A stretch of 64,000 nt of DNA from Chryseobacterium sp. OSA05B (GTDB taxonomy: Bacteria; Bacteroidota; Bacteroidia; Flavobacteriales; Weeksellaceae). The notes beneath the pieces were generated by a model. That model made no database searches, had not been told where the DNA came from, and saw nothing but the letters and a program-made list of their open reading frames with translations. The stretch is taken from NCBI RefSeq assembly GCF_019970065.1, contig NZ_JAHXYH010000001.1, forward strand, positions 372,001 to 436,000, written 5' to 3'. The translations under genes were made by a program, and so were the position numbers. This document shows, piece after piece, positions 1 through 6,897 of the stretch (its first letter is position 1; each line of letters begins with the position of its first letter).

Positions 1-704
1 TGGAAATTGAGAACATCTGCAATGCCATCAGGAAATGGAATACTTTAACGGAATTGTACCAGATCGGGAATAAAGTAAGTGAACAGGAGATCCTCAACGC
101 GCTTAATCAGGGGACGCATTTCAGTGTTACGGGAAAGGAAATTCAGGAGTGGAAAAATAAGTTGGAACATGTAGAAAGCCCTACTATTCATGCCTATGCA
201 GGTATTGATGAAGACCGTCTGAAGTTTTTCCTGATCGATTCCAAAAGTGATGCAGAAGCAGATTTCAGCCATATTCTAGTCAAAGAATTTACCCGCGATT
301 CGGTGGATCCGTGGCAGCAGTATTTCAGTGAAGCATTGATTGCTCCGTCCATTGACTGGGAATCTGCCGTCAACAGAAATTTCAGGTGGAATATGTTCGG
401 CAGTACATGGCTTGAACTCAACAGGGAGAAACCGTTTTTGAGACTGATCTCCATTCCTTTTTCGGATTATGAGAAATTGGGTCTTGAGGAGGATCATCTG
501 TGCATCAGTTTCCTTGGGCTGACTACCCTATTAAAAGACCGAAGTTCCCTTTCCGATTATCATATAGAATTTATTACCGTAAAGCATCTTGAAGTGAATG
601 AAATGAGCAAAGAAGCCGAAGATTTCTCCACGCCAAGACCCCCATTCACGATGTCTGACCAGCAAAATTTCCAACTTCTGATCAAAAGTGATGGCATTAT
701 ATAA
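1..704 (+). CDS. Hypothetical protein, start at or just beyond left edge
   Basis: The frame is open from base 3 with no stop, and bases 1-2 are 'tg', so a start codon whose first base lies one position left of the window would give a protein of about 234 residues beginning with EIENICNAIRKW. I recognise no domain. The protein is soluble-looking, mixed alpha/beta, without signal peptide or membrane segment. Its end overlaps the next gene, so it is the first visible gene of a four-gene plus-strand operon that ends with a histidine kinase and response regulator. A sensory or regulatory role beside the R-body operon is inferred from position only. Confidence 0.75.
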   Translation, partial: EIENICNAIRKWNTLTELYQIGNKVSEQEILNALNQGTHFSVTGKEIQEWKNKLEHVESPTIHAYAGIDEDRLKFFLIDSKSDAEADFSHILVKEFTRDSVDPWQQYFSEALIAPSIDWESAVNRNFRWNMFGSTWLELNREKPFLRLISIPFSDYEKLGLEEDHLCISFLGLTTLLKDRSSLSDYHIEFITVKHLEVNEMSKEAEDFSTPRPPFTMSDQQNFQLLIKSDGII

Positions 705-1338
705 CAGCCTGTCCCTATTTTTACAAGTCCTGATCAACCTGGTTTTGCTGTCGGGTCTGATTTTGTTTATGATGACCGGAATAAGAGAAAAACTCCTGCT
801 GATGCTGTTTTTTCTGGGTGAAGCTGCTTTGGAACTCTCCGACCTTATCGGAAGACTGATGAAGTTGACTCCCTACAATGTTTACAATTATTCATTAAGC
901 CAGTTTTTGAGCCTGCTTGCCCTGACGGAGATTTACAATGCCTATTTCTACAAAATTTCTCCCCGGGTAAGAGTCTCCATCTACCTTTCCGCATTGGTAC
1001 TTCTGACATTCAATATACTGTATCATCAAAGTATTGAAGCCCTTACCTTCTACTCGAATATCATCCCGAATATCGTGATCTGCAGCTTTGGAGGCCTTTA
1101 TTTTCTGCAGGTGATCAGAAAGGGCAAAACAGATACCACCCTGTTCATTGTGAATGTTGCCGTTTTCTTGTTCTTTTCCATCGAAACGATAATTTCCACG
1201 ACTTTTAATTTCCTGATCAATCATCATATGGAATGGGTGGCGCCTGTATGGCTGTTCAGAGGAGTACTTTTGCTGTTCTTTTATCTTGCTATTGTTAATC
1301 TGGGATGCCGTACCGGGAAAATCAGAATCTGGCAGTAG
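691..1338 (+). CDS. Polytopic membrane protein upstream of histidine kinase
   Basis: About 215 residues with roughly six or seven hydrophobic segments spread over the full length and few polar loops. GTG at 688 and ATG at 691 are both possible starts; ATG is preferred. The gene overlaps its upstream neighbour by about 14 bases and the downstream kinase gene by 34 bases, which suggests translational coupling. The following kinase has only one membrane helix and no sensor domain, so this protein is a reasonable candidate for its membrane sensor, rather as 7TM sensor modules work with kinases. No named family is recognised. Confidence 0.75.
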   Translation: MALYNSLSLFLQVLINLVLLSGLILFMMTGIREKLLLMLFFLGEAALELSDLIGRLMKLTPYNVYNYSLSQFLSLLALTEIYNAYFYKISPRVRVSIYLSALVLLTFNILYHQSIEALTFYSNIIPNIVICSFGGLYFLQVIRKGKTDTTLFIVNVAVFLFFSIETIISTTFNFLINHHMEWVAPVWLFRGVLLLFFYLAIVNLGCRTGKIRIWQ

Positions 1339-2063
1339 TCCTGTGGATATGGATCGGGATCGGGCTTCTGTTCTTAATGACTTTATTTATAACGGTACTC
1401 ACCACCACTTATCTGAAAAGTATTAAAAAAAATAAAAGAAAAGTAATGCAGATGGTCAGAAATACCCAGACGGAATGCTGGGAAAACACTCTTTATATTC
1501 AGGAAAAAGACCGGGAACGTCTGGCGGAGGAACTTCATGACAATATCATCTCTAGACTGAACCTCATCCGTTTAAATACAGCTAGTAAAAGCGTGAATGA
1601 GCTGAGCCAGGACATCAGGGTTTCCATGCAGCTGATCCGTGAGCTTTCTCACAACCTTACGCCGCCGGATCTGGATGACATAGAACTTCCTGATCTTATT
1701 ACAGATTACCTCGAACAGGTTGAAGATATTCCCGTGGTTTTTCATCATTCCGGAAGCCATGGAAACAGGCTCAGCAGTTCGGTAAAATTAAATGTATTCA
1801 GGATTGTACAGGAACTGATCAGCAATGTTCTGAAACATGCCCAAGCGACTAAGATCGAAATAAGGCTCAGAATTTCAACGCAATATCTGGTTCTGACCGT
1901 GAAAGACAATGGCTGTGGTTTTAAAACAGGAACCCAATACGGAGGAATCGGTCTCAGAAATATTAAGTCAAGAACCCAGCAGATCAACGCAATATATAAA
2001 CTAAAAACCAAGCCGGAAAAAGGAACCCAATGGATGATCCTTACGGCATTTAAATCAAATTAA
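1305..2063 (+). CDS. Sensor histidine kinase, NarX/DesK type (HisKA_3)
   Basis: 252 residues. One membrane helix lies at about residues 10-31, then a short linker and a HisKA_3 dimerisation domain with phosphoacceptor His78 in ERLAEELHDN. The HATPase_c domain follows, with N-box around Asn174 (QELISNVLKHA), G1 at DNGCGF (201-206) and G2 at GGIGLRN (213-219). There is no extracellular sensor domain, so the signal probably comes from the overlapping membrane protein upstream. The response regulator begins 3 bases after the stop. Kinases of this class pair with LuxR-type regulators, as here. The convergent reb operon is the obvious candidate target, but this is inference. Confidence 0.93.
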   Translation: MPYRENQNLAVVLWIWIGIGLLFLMTLFITVLTTTYLKSIKKNKRKVMQMVRNTQTECWENTLYIQEKDRERLAEELHDNIISRLNLIRLNTASKSVNELSQDIRVSMQLIRELSHNLTPPDLDDIELPDLITDYLEQVEDIPVVFHHSGSHGNRLSSSVKLNVFRIVQELISNVLKHAQATKIEIRLRISTQYLVLTVKDNGCGFKTGTQYGGIGLRNIKSRTQQINAIYKLKTKPEKGTQWMILTAFKSN

Positions 2064-2066
2064 ACT

Positions 2067-2750
2067 ATGAAAGAATCAGAAAAAATAAAGATTGGGATTG
2101 TAGACGATGACCTTCTCTTTGTCCAGCTTTTAAAAGATTATATGGATAAAGATGGACGCTACCAGACGATACTCACCTGCACCGGCGGAACAGCTTTCCT
2201 TGGAGAAATAGAAACCAACACTCCGGATATTCTGATCCTGGATCTGAGAATGACCGATGGCAGCGGCCTTGACGTACTTTCAGCATTATCACAGACCGAT
2301 ACGGAAATGAAGATCATTGTCCTTTCGAGTTTTTACAGGCGGTCTTTTATGGGACAGATGCTGAAAATGGGAGCTCATGCTTTTCTGTCAAAAGAAATCG
2401 AACTTAGTGAACTTCCGGCAGTCATCAATGCTGTACATGAGAATGGCCATTATTTTTCAAATGATCAGGTAGAAGTGATGAGAACTCAGCTATCCAATAA
2501 ACTTCCTGAATTTCACGCCTACTCCAAAGATGACCTTACAGAAAGGGAAATTGATGTACTGAGACTGGTTTGTCAGCAGATGAGCACCAAAGAAATTGCA
2601 GAAACCCTGTTTATCTCCCCAAAAACCGTTGAAACCCATAAGACCAATCTGATGATCAAAACCTGTGTCAAGAATATGGCCGGGCTCGTTATTTATGCGG
2701 TACAGAACCGGATTATTGATGCGAATGAGATTGTTTTGCTGGATAAATAG
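2067..2750 (+). CDS. Two-component response regulator, receiver + LuxR HTH
   Basis: 227 residues. The receiver domain (about 7-125) has an acidic pocket at Asp13-15, phosphoacceptor Asp59 in ILILDLRMTDG, Ser87/Ser88 and conserved Lys109. A GerE/LuxR-type helix-turn-helix covers about 157-213 (LTEREIDVLRLV...STKEIAETLFISPKTVETH). It is the partner of the kinase gene 3 bases upstream. It should dimerise on phosphorylation and bind operator DNA. Its gene points at the 3' end of the R-body operon, and R-body loci are often accompanied by dedicated regulators, so control of reb expression is the leading guess. Confidence 0.95.
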   Translation: MKESEKIKIGIVDDDLLFVQLLKDYMDKDGRYQTILTCTGGTAFLGEIETNTPDILILDLRMTDGSGLDVLSALSQTDTEMKIIVLSSFYRRSFMGQMLKMGAHAFLSKEIELSELPAVINAVHENGHYFSNDQVEVMRTQLSNKLPEFHAYSKDDLTEREIDVLRLVCQQMSTKEIAETLFISPKTVETHKTNLMIKTCVKNMAGLVIYAVQNRIIDANEIVLLDK

Positions 2751-2830
2751 TCGGGAGAGCGAGGTGCGGGGTACGGGTTTGAGCGTCGGAGAGTTTGAGT
2801 GTTTGAGAGTTTCGGGATGTAGGTTGTTTT

Positions 2831-2912
2831 AAAATGTAATACAAAAGTGCTTAAGCTCTGTTTTTGGACTTCAAGCGCTTCCCTCTTCCCTTTTCCCTAA
2901 TCCCTAATCCCC
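2831..2912. repeat. Dispersed intergenic repeat, copy A
   Basis: This stretch resembles 5421-5500 in order of landmarks: an AATACAA block, a CTCTG/TTCTG-TTTTGG block, then TTCAAGCGC or CTCAAGAGC, then tandem TCCCTAA heptamers. The two copies flank the array of five RebB genes plus the divergent RebB-like gene. The stretch just upstream (about 2790-2818) also holds short GAGTTTGAG-type repeats. This looks like a multicopy flavobacterial intergenic element. Confidence 0.5.
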
Positions 2913-2914
2913 AT

Positions 2915-2954
2915 AAACAAAAATCAGGAAGTACACCATATGCACTCCCTGATT
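2915..2954 (-). terminator. Intrinsic terminator of the reb operon
   Basis: A 14-bp stem pairs 2922-2935 with 2941-2954 around a 5-base loop, near perfect when G-U pairs are allowed. On the minus strand it is followed by TTTTTGTTTA. It lies 25 bases after the stop of the last RebB gene, so it ends the minus-strand reb transcript. On the plus strand there is no T tract, so it would serve the response-regulator operon less well. Confidence 0.85.
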
Positions 2955-2979
2955 GGAATCTAAAAAACACGCTAAATAA

Positions 2980-3240
2980 TTAAGGATTTAAGATTTTAGC
3001 AATGGACACCGCATCTGCGATTGTATCCATGCTGTAGATCTGAATAACTCCTTGTGTGGTGGCTGCCTGACCTAAAATATTCTGTTGATTCTGCGCATTC
3101 ACTGCGTTTTCAAACATAATTCCTGTAGAATGTGCAGCTGACTGATAGACGTTGCTTAAAGCCATTGCAGGAGATTCTGCTACCACTTTTACGTTCGACT
3201 GCGTTACTGCGTCTGTGATTTGTTCGTTTACTGTTGCCAT
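2980..3240 (-). CDS. rebB: R-body protein RebB, paralogue 5 (last)
   Basis: 86 residues of the RebB family ('killing trait'), the structural subunit of R-bodies: intracellular ribbons rolled into hollow cylinders that can extend sharply, in characterised cases after acidification. The signature is the N-terminal NEQITDAVTQSNVKVVAESP, then AMALSNVYQ, AAHSTGIMFENAV, a QNQQN stretch and a C-terminal D(T/A)IADAVSIAKIL. There is no cysteine and no signal peptide, as expected for a cytoplasmic polymer. It is the last of five tandem copies and is followed by a strong terminator. It differs from its neighbours mainly around residues 49-70 (AQNQQNILGQ, GVIQIYSMD). Confidence 0.93.
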   Translation of the reverse strand: MATVNEQITDAVTQSNVKVVAESPAMALSNVYQSAAHSTGIMFENAVNAQNQQNILGQAATTQGVIQIYSMDTIADAVSIAKILNP

Positions 3241-3319
3241 GATAATTATTGTTTATTTGGGTTTAGAAAACAGCCGGATGATCCGGCTGTGGGGGATTTT
3301 TGCCGTTAGCCGTAATCTC

Positions 3320-3580
3320 TTAAGGATTCAGGATTTTAGCAATAGAAACAGCATCGGCTATGGTATCAAGGCTGTAGATCTGCGTCACACCCTGTGTAGT
3401 CGCTGCCTGAGTGACAATATTTTGCTGATTTTGGGTATTTACTGCATTTTCAAACATGATTCCTGTGGAATGAGCTGCTGTTTGATACACGTTGCTTAAA
3501 GCCATTGCAGGAGATTCCCCTACTACTTTTACGTTAGACTGCGTTACTGCGTCTGTGATTTGTTCGTTTACTGTTGCCAT
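3320..3580 (-). CDS. rebB: R-body protein RebB, paralogue 4
   Basis: 86 residues and nearly identical to the other four copies. It shares the N-terminal core NEQITDAVTQSNVKVV and the central AAHSTGIMFENAVN. It differs from the last copy at Gly21 (Ala there), at NIVTQ in place of NILGQ, and at GVTQIYSLD. RebB subunits polymerise with other Reb proteins into R-body ribbons. Having several copies in one transcript may raise subunit dosage or supply slightly different subunits for assembly and extension. The downstream copy starts 79 bases after this stop, with the same A-rich leader. Confidence 0.93.
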   Translation of the reverse strand: MATVNEQITDAVTQSNVKVVGESPAMALSNVYQTAAHSTGIMFENAVNTQNQQNIVTQAATTQGVTQIYSLDTIADAVSIAKILNP

Positions 3581-3662
3581 AATGGTTATTGTTTATTTGG
3601 GTTAAAAAGAAAACCGGATCACCCGGTGATTAGGATTACTGTTCGCTGTTAGTTGAAACTTA

Positions 3663-3923
3663 TTAAGGATTAAGAATTTTAGCAATAGAAACAGCATCGG
3701 CTACTGTATCCAGGCTGTAGATCTGGGTAACCCCTTGAGTAGTCGCTGCCTGGGTTACGATATTTTGCTGATTTTGGGTATTTACCGCATTTTCAAACAT
3801 GATTCCTGTGGAATGCGCGGCTGTCTGATACACATTGCTTAAAGCCATTGCTGGAGATTCTGCTACCACTTTCACGTTGGATTGGGTAACTGCGTCTGTG
3901 ATTTGTTGGTTAACTGTTGCCAT
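3663..3923 (-). CDS. rebB: R-body protein RebB, paralogue 3
   Basis: 86 residues, RebB family. It is the only copy with Gln6 in place of Glu6 (MATVNQQITDAV) and has Ala21. Its C-terminal half matches the neighbouring copy at 3320-3580 (NIVTQAATTQGVTQIYSLD), so these two are probably the most recent duplicates or have undergone gene conversion. It has no signal peptide or Cys. It sits mid-array, with an A-rich leader like those of the other units. Confidence 0.93.
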   Translation of the reverse strand: MATVNQQITDAVTQSNVKVVAESPAMALSNVYQTAAHSTGIMFENAVNTQNQQNIVTQAATTQGVTQIYSLDTVADAVSIAKILNP

Positions 3924-4003
3924 AATGATTATTGTTTATTTGGGTTAAAAATTGACCGGGGCTTCCGGCTTATAATGATTATTTTAGTTTGGAATGAAAA
4001 CGC

Positions 4004-4264
4004 TTAAGGTTTCAGGATCTTAGCAATAGAAATAGCATCTGCGATGGTATCTTTACTGTAGATCTGAGCAATCCCCTGTGTAGTGGCTGCCTGAGTCACA
4101 ATATTCTGTTGATTCTGCGTGTTCACTGCATTTTCAAACATAATTCCTGTAGAATGTGCCGCGGTTTGGTACACGTTACTTAGAGCCATTGCAGGAGATT
4201 CACCTACTACTTTTACATTGGATTGGGTTACTGCGTCTGTAATTTGTTCGTTTACTGTTGCCAT
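4004..4264 (-). CDS. rebB: R-body protein RebB, paralogue 2
   Basis: 86 residues, RebB family. Differences from the other copies lie in the tail: GIAQIYSKD, Ile in DTIADAISIAKIL, and a terminal Lys-Pro in place of Asn-Pro. The Lys-Pro ending is shared with the first copy (4342-4602), while the three downstream copies end in Asn-Pro, so the array falls into two subgroups. The core NEQITDAVTQSNVKVVGESP is unchanged. The predicted role is as an R-body ribbon subunit in the cytoplasm. Confidence 0.93.
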   Translation of the reverse strand: MATVNEQITDAVTQSNVKVVGESPAMALSNVYQTAAHSTGIMFENAVNTQNQQNIVTQAATTQGIAQIYSKDTIADAISIAKILKP

Positions 4265-4341
4265 AATGATGATTGTTTGTTTGGATTAAAAACACCGGAT
4301 CTGCCGGATTTGAGGCTTAATTTCTACGTTTTCAGAAAAAA

Positions 4342-4602
4342 TTAAGGTTTCAGGATCTTAGCGATAGAAACAGCATCTGCTACTGTATCCATGCTGTAAA
4401 TCTGCATAATACCCTGAGTAGTGGCCGCCTGTCCTAAAATGTTCTGTTGATTTTGCGTGTTCACCGCATTTTCAAACATGATTCCCGTAGAGTGTGCGGC
4501 TGCCTGATAGACGTTGCTTAAAGCCATTGCAGGAGATTCTCCCACTACTTTCACGTTCGACTGCGTTACTGCGTCTGTGATTTGTTCGTTTACTGTTGCC
4601 AT
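4342..4602 (-). CDS. rebB: R-body protein RebB, paralogue 1 (first of array)
   Basis: 86 residues, RebB family and the first of the five tandem copies. It carries QAAAHSTGIMFENAVN and NILGQ, and ends in Lys-Pro. Its leader differs from those of the later copies: a 13-base inverted repeat (GAGATC-T-GATCTC, 4622-4634) lies about 20-32 bases upstream of the start, where it could form a short hairpin in the mRNA. A 480-base gap separates it from the upstream reb genes, so the array may have its own promoter. Confidence 0.93.
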   Translation of the reverse strand: MATVNEQITDAVTQSNVKVVGESPAMALSNVYQAAAHSTGIMFENAVNTQNQQNILGQAATTQGIMQIYSMDTVADAVSIAKILKP

Positions 4603-5084
4603 AGTTGTAATTGTTTTTTTTGAGATCTGATCTCGGTTAATAAATTATTTTGATTTAAACTAGTTTCCTGATGATTTTAAGCTCCCGCAAATGATACGAT
4701 GAAACAGATTTTCAAGGCATTGTTGCAGACTGGTAATTGGGTTTCGCTGTATGGATGATTCTCGATACAATGGCTGAAATCATGACCTGTACCATCTGCA
4801 GGAGTTAAATTTTTATTTTGTAAGCTTCAGCCATCCTGTATGATGTTGAAGAAAGGATGCGGTTTAGATTTTCAGGATATATTTCCTTGCCATCTGTTCC
4901 TTCTGTAGGTATGCTGTACGTGATCTTTTCTCGGGGGATTGAGGATGTTTGATTTTGTACGCCGAGCATTCAAAAAACGGTGTGGAAATAAATATTGACC
5001 TGATTGTATATATGCTGAGGGCACCGGTTTCTGTCTTTACAGAGGAATGCACCGCATCCGTAGTTTTGTCTTAAGCGGTTTCAA
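4603..5084. other. Intergenic gap inside the reb operon
   Basis: 482 bases with no convincing gene. The 13-base inverted repeat at 4622-4634 is the clearest structure. I found no perfect TAnnTTTG box on the minus strand; the nearest is TAT-CA-TTTG-like sequence near 4690-4700 with wrong spacing. The 62-codon minus-strand frame at 4864-5052 has no recognisable family and no supporting context. A promoter for the five-gene RebB array would be expected here. Confidence 0.5.
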
Positions 5085-5309
5085 TTAAAAGCGCCCCTTT
5101 CCGGCGATTGAACCTTTGAGTTTTATTCTCCCGGAACTCATCTTTTTGAGTCCCATGACGTAATTGCTCATTCCAAGCATTGCGTCCCTTTGTTGGTTCA
5201 ATGCGGAATTGATATGCATTAATCCTATGGAATGCGCACTCACCTGCATGGAGATCGCGGCGGGTACAGAGGCAGACATTCCCATTACTGCTGTATTGAT
5301 TTCATTCAT
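5085..5309 (-). CDS. Divergent RebB-like R-body protein
   Basis: 74 residues. It aligns with the middle of RebB: PAAISMQVSAHSIGLMHINSALNQQ matches the RebB pattern SPAMAL...AAHSTGIMFENAVNxQNQQ. It lacks the conserved N-terminal DAVTQ(S/T)NVKV segment and the C-terminal DAVSIAKIL, and ends instead in a basic Gly/Lys tail. R-body operons usually encode more than one Reb protein (RebA, RebC, RebD besides RebB), so this is probably a minor or capping subunit. The assignment rests on the short central match and on being inside the operon. Confidence 0.7.
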   Translation of the reverse strand: MNEINTAVMGMSASVPAAISMQVSAHSIGLMHINSALNQQRDAMLGMSNYVMGLKKMSSGRIKLKGSIAGKGRF

Positions 5310-5420
5310 ATGATCTTTTATTTTTGGTTGTTATATTGTTGATGGAAGCTGGAAGAGGGAGGATGGAAGTTACTATCCGGCAGATGACTTCTGACAGCCA
5401 TCAATTAGATTTAGTAGTTT

Positions 5421-5500
5421 GAAAAATTGAATACAACTGCCCTGAAGTTCTGCTTTTGGGCCTCAAGAGCCGCACTAATCCCTAATCCCTAATCCCTAAA
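5421..5500. repeat. Dispersed intergenic repeat, copy B
   Basis: Copy B resembles 2831-2912 in the order of its blocks and ends in three tandem CTAATCC-type heptamers. It fills most of the gap between the accessory reb gene at 5504 and the divergent RebB-like gene at 5309. Together the two copies bracket all the downstream RebB-type genes. Confidence 0.5.
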
Positions 5501-5503
5501 CTC

Positions 5504-5953
5504 CTACTTCCTCATATTCGCAAATCTCACCTGCAGCTTATTCATTCTTTCGGCTATTCTTAATTCTTTCTCTTTAATTTTTACCACCGAAGCTTCCTGT
5601 AGTTTTTTTAACTGGTCATCATAGTTCATCGTTACAGGACTCGCGGTAGCCGGCGATTGATACGCTTCCTGTTGTTTCACGGCTTCTTCCAGCTTTTCCA
5701 GCAGTGGTGCTAAAGATTTCAGGGTTTCTTTGGTGGCCTTATCTTTAATGTAGTTGATGATTTCATCTTCATGACTGAGAACAAACGGCATGGCGCTGAT
5801 GTCTATTCCCACGGCATTACGTTCTGTCTCTGCAACAGGGCTGTCTTCTTCTGTTTCTTCAACTGCGGCTGCATTTTCCTCTCCATCGATGGGAACATCT
5901 TCATAAATGGCCGGATCTATTTTTTTGAGATTATGATCTTTTGAATAATCCAT
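5504..5953 (-). CDS. R-body operon accessory protein, acidic/coiled-coil
   Basis: 149 residues. The first third is acidic and low in complexity (EEDSPVAETE). The middle contains a helical stretch (LSHEDEIINYIKDKATKETLKSLAPLLEKLEEAVKQQ, about residues 60-95), and the C-terminus is a basic amphipathic helix (KIKEKELRIAERMNKLQVRFANM). There is no signal peptide. I recognise no domain. The start overlaps the upstream gene by 23 bases, so it is translated with the other accessory reb genes. A role in R-body assembly or regulation is inferred from operon membership. Confidence 0.8.
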   Translation of the reverse strand: MDYSKDHNLKKIDPAIYEDVPIDGEENAAAVEETEEDSPVAETERNAVGIDISAMPFVLSHEDEIINYIKDKATKETLKSLAPLLEKLEEAVKQQEAYQSPATASPVTMNYDDQLKKLQEASVVKIKEKELRIAERMNKLQVRFANMRK

Positions 5954-6185
5954 TTCCTATTTTTTTAAGTTTGTCTGTGATTTGCATAGATAGGGTCTTC
6001 CCTGGCCTCTCTTTTTCAGGCTCTTCTGCGGGAATTACCGCTTCTTCGATCATAGGTTTTACGAGTGGCTGAGACAGCTTAATAGATTTCAGCACCAATT
6101 TCCCGTCTCCGCCGTCAGCCTCAAAATTTTTATTTCCCATGCTGTCCTGTTCTTCTGGTTTCTCATTGGTAGTCGCTGATGTCAA
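5931..6185 (-). CDS. R-body operon accessory protein, short basic-tailed
   Basis: 84 residues from the ATG that overlaps the upstream stop by 4 bases; a second ATG at residue 16 (MGNKNF) is possible. The protein is Pro/Glu-rich and probably disordered in the middle (IPAEEPEKERPGKT). It ends in a basic amphipathic helix (ITDKLKKIGNGLFKRS). No family is recognised. Both neighbours overlap it, which makes it part of a coupled three-gene accessory set in the R-body operon. Confidence 0.75.
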   Translation of the reverse strand: MTSATTNEKPEEQDSMGNKNFEADGGDGKLVLKSIKLSQPLVKPMIEEAVIPAEEPEKERPGKTLSMQITDKLKKIGNGLFKRS

Positions 6186-6664
6186 TTGTTTTTTTTTTCA
6201 GCATCTTCTGTGGGAAGATCTTCGACCGGTGCCATATTCTGCGGTGGATTCAAATTGCTGTTGACAGCAAAGATCGCGGTAGAAATTTTCGTTTTCACTT
6301 CGGCATAATCACTGACTATTTTAAAAAGATCCCGCATCATTTCATTTCCGGTCTCAGTTTCTGTCTCTTCAGCGGCTCCTTCCGTGAGTTTTTTCTTTGG
6401 TGGCGGCTTATTTTCGCTGGGTGTTCCGTAGGTCAGGAAATTATTGGCCAATCTGCTCAGTGCAATAAGACCTACCTGCTCAAATCCTTTTAAAAAAGAC
6501 TGCAGATCCTGAACCATCATCCCCGTCGACTGATCGATCATTACTTTTCCTGCGCCGGTCATTGGGGAAGCTGTTGGTGGTGACAGTACTTCTTTGTTGA
6601 TGAAAACTACCGCTTCTTCTGCAGCGTTGGTAGGTTTGGCTCCTTCTGAATTTTGCGTTCCCAT
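6182..6664 (-). CDS. R-body operon accessory protein with RebB-like helical segment
   Basis: 160 residues. A central hydrophobic helical region (about 45-80: MIDQSTGMMVQDLQSFLKG then FEQVGLIALSRLANNFL) resembles the helical, polymer-forming part of Reb proteins in character but not clearly in sequence. It is followed by a charged Pro/Lys/Glu linker and a second helix (MMRDLFKIVSDYAEVKTKI). There is no signal peptide. It lies 17 bases after the leading RebB gene and overlaps the next gene by 4 bases. It could play the part that RebC/RebD play in Caedibacter, but I cannot show homology. Confidence 0.75.
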   Translation of the reverse strand: MGTQNSEGAKPTNAAEEAVVFINKEVLSPPTASPMTGAGKVMIDQSTGMMVQDLQSFLKGFEQVGLIALSRLANNFLTYGTPSENKPPPKKKLTEGAAEETETETGNEMMRDLFKIVSDYAEVKTKISTAIFAVNSNLNPPQNMAPVEDLPTEDAEKKNN

Positions 6665-6681
6665 GGTTTTAAAGTTTTAGA

Positions 6682-6897
6682 TTATCCTTTTAAAATCTTA
6701 ATGGCATCTGCTACGATGGCCGGATTAAGCTGGTTAAGGTTCTGCTGGTTGGTTACTGAGTTCTGTATCGAAATTCCGCTGGCATGCATTGCCATCTGGT
6801 ACAACATACTCATTGCCTGAGCCGGTGATTCGCCGAGCACTGTAACATTGGTCTGCGTTACCGCATCGGTGACCTTGTTATTTACTGTATCTGACAT
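6682..6897 (-). CDS. RebB-family R-body protein, leading gene of operon
   Basis: 71 residues from the ATG at 6897 (MSDTVNNKVTDAV). An in-frame ATG 39 bases upstream would add the atypical residues MILRNLITIKTKY and is rejected, because RebB proteins begin with VNxxVTDAVTQ. The RebB signature is clear: VTDAVTQTNVTVLGESPAQAMSMLYQMAMHASGI, then NSVTNQQNLN and a short C-terminus IVADAIKIL. It is diverged from the five tandem copies and about 15 residues shorter, lacking the ATTQG insert. It is probably a distinct subunit of the R-body. Confidence 0.9.
   Translation of the reverse strand: MSDTVNNKVTDAVTQTNVTVLGESPAQAMSMLYQMAMHASGISIQNSVTNQQNLNQLNPAIVADAIKILKG

Larger units (their letters stand above)
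2980..4602 (-). repeat. Tandem array of five rebB units (about 340 bp each)
   Basis: Five 86-codon genes are separated by 79, 82, 80 and 77 bases. The leaders before each start also match (A-rich, containing AAATAAACAAT a dozen or so bases before ATG). DNA identity between units is high in the first two thirds of each gene. The array must have grown by tandem duplication and is a likely substrate for recombination that changes copy number. Confidence 0.9.

Noticed and set aside
2980..4602. Five paralogous frames as one decayed or fragmented gene
   Set aside because: Each copy has a full start, matching leader and stop at the same place, and all encode complete RebB proteins.
4864..5052. Open frame of 62 codons in the gap of the reb operon
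   Set aside because: Composition is unlike the neighbouring Reb proteins, there is no recognised family, and it lies in a stretch that would be needed for promoter elements.
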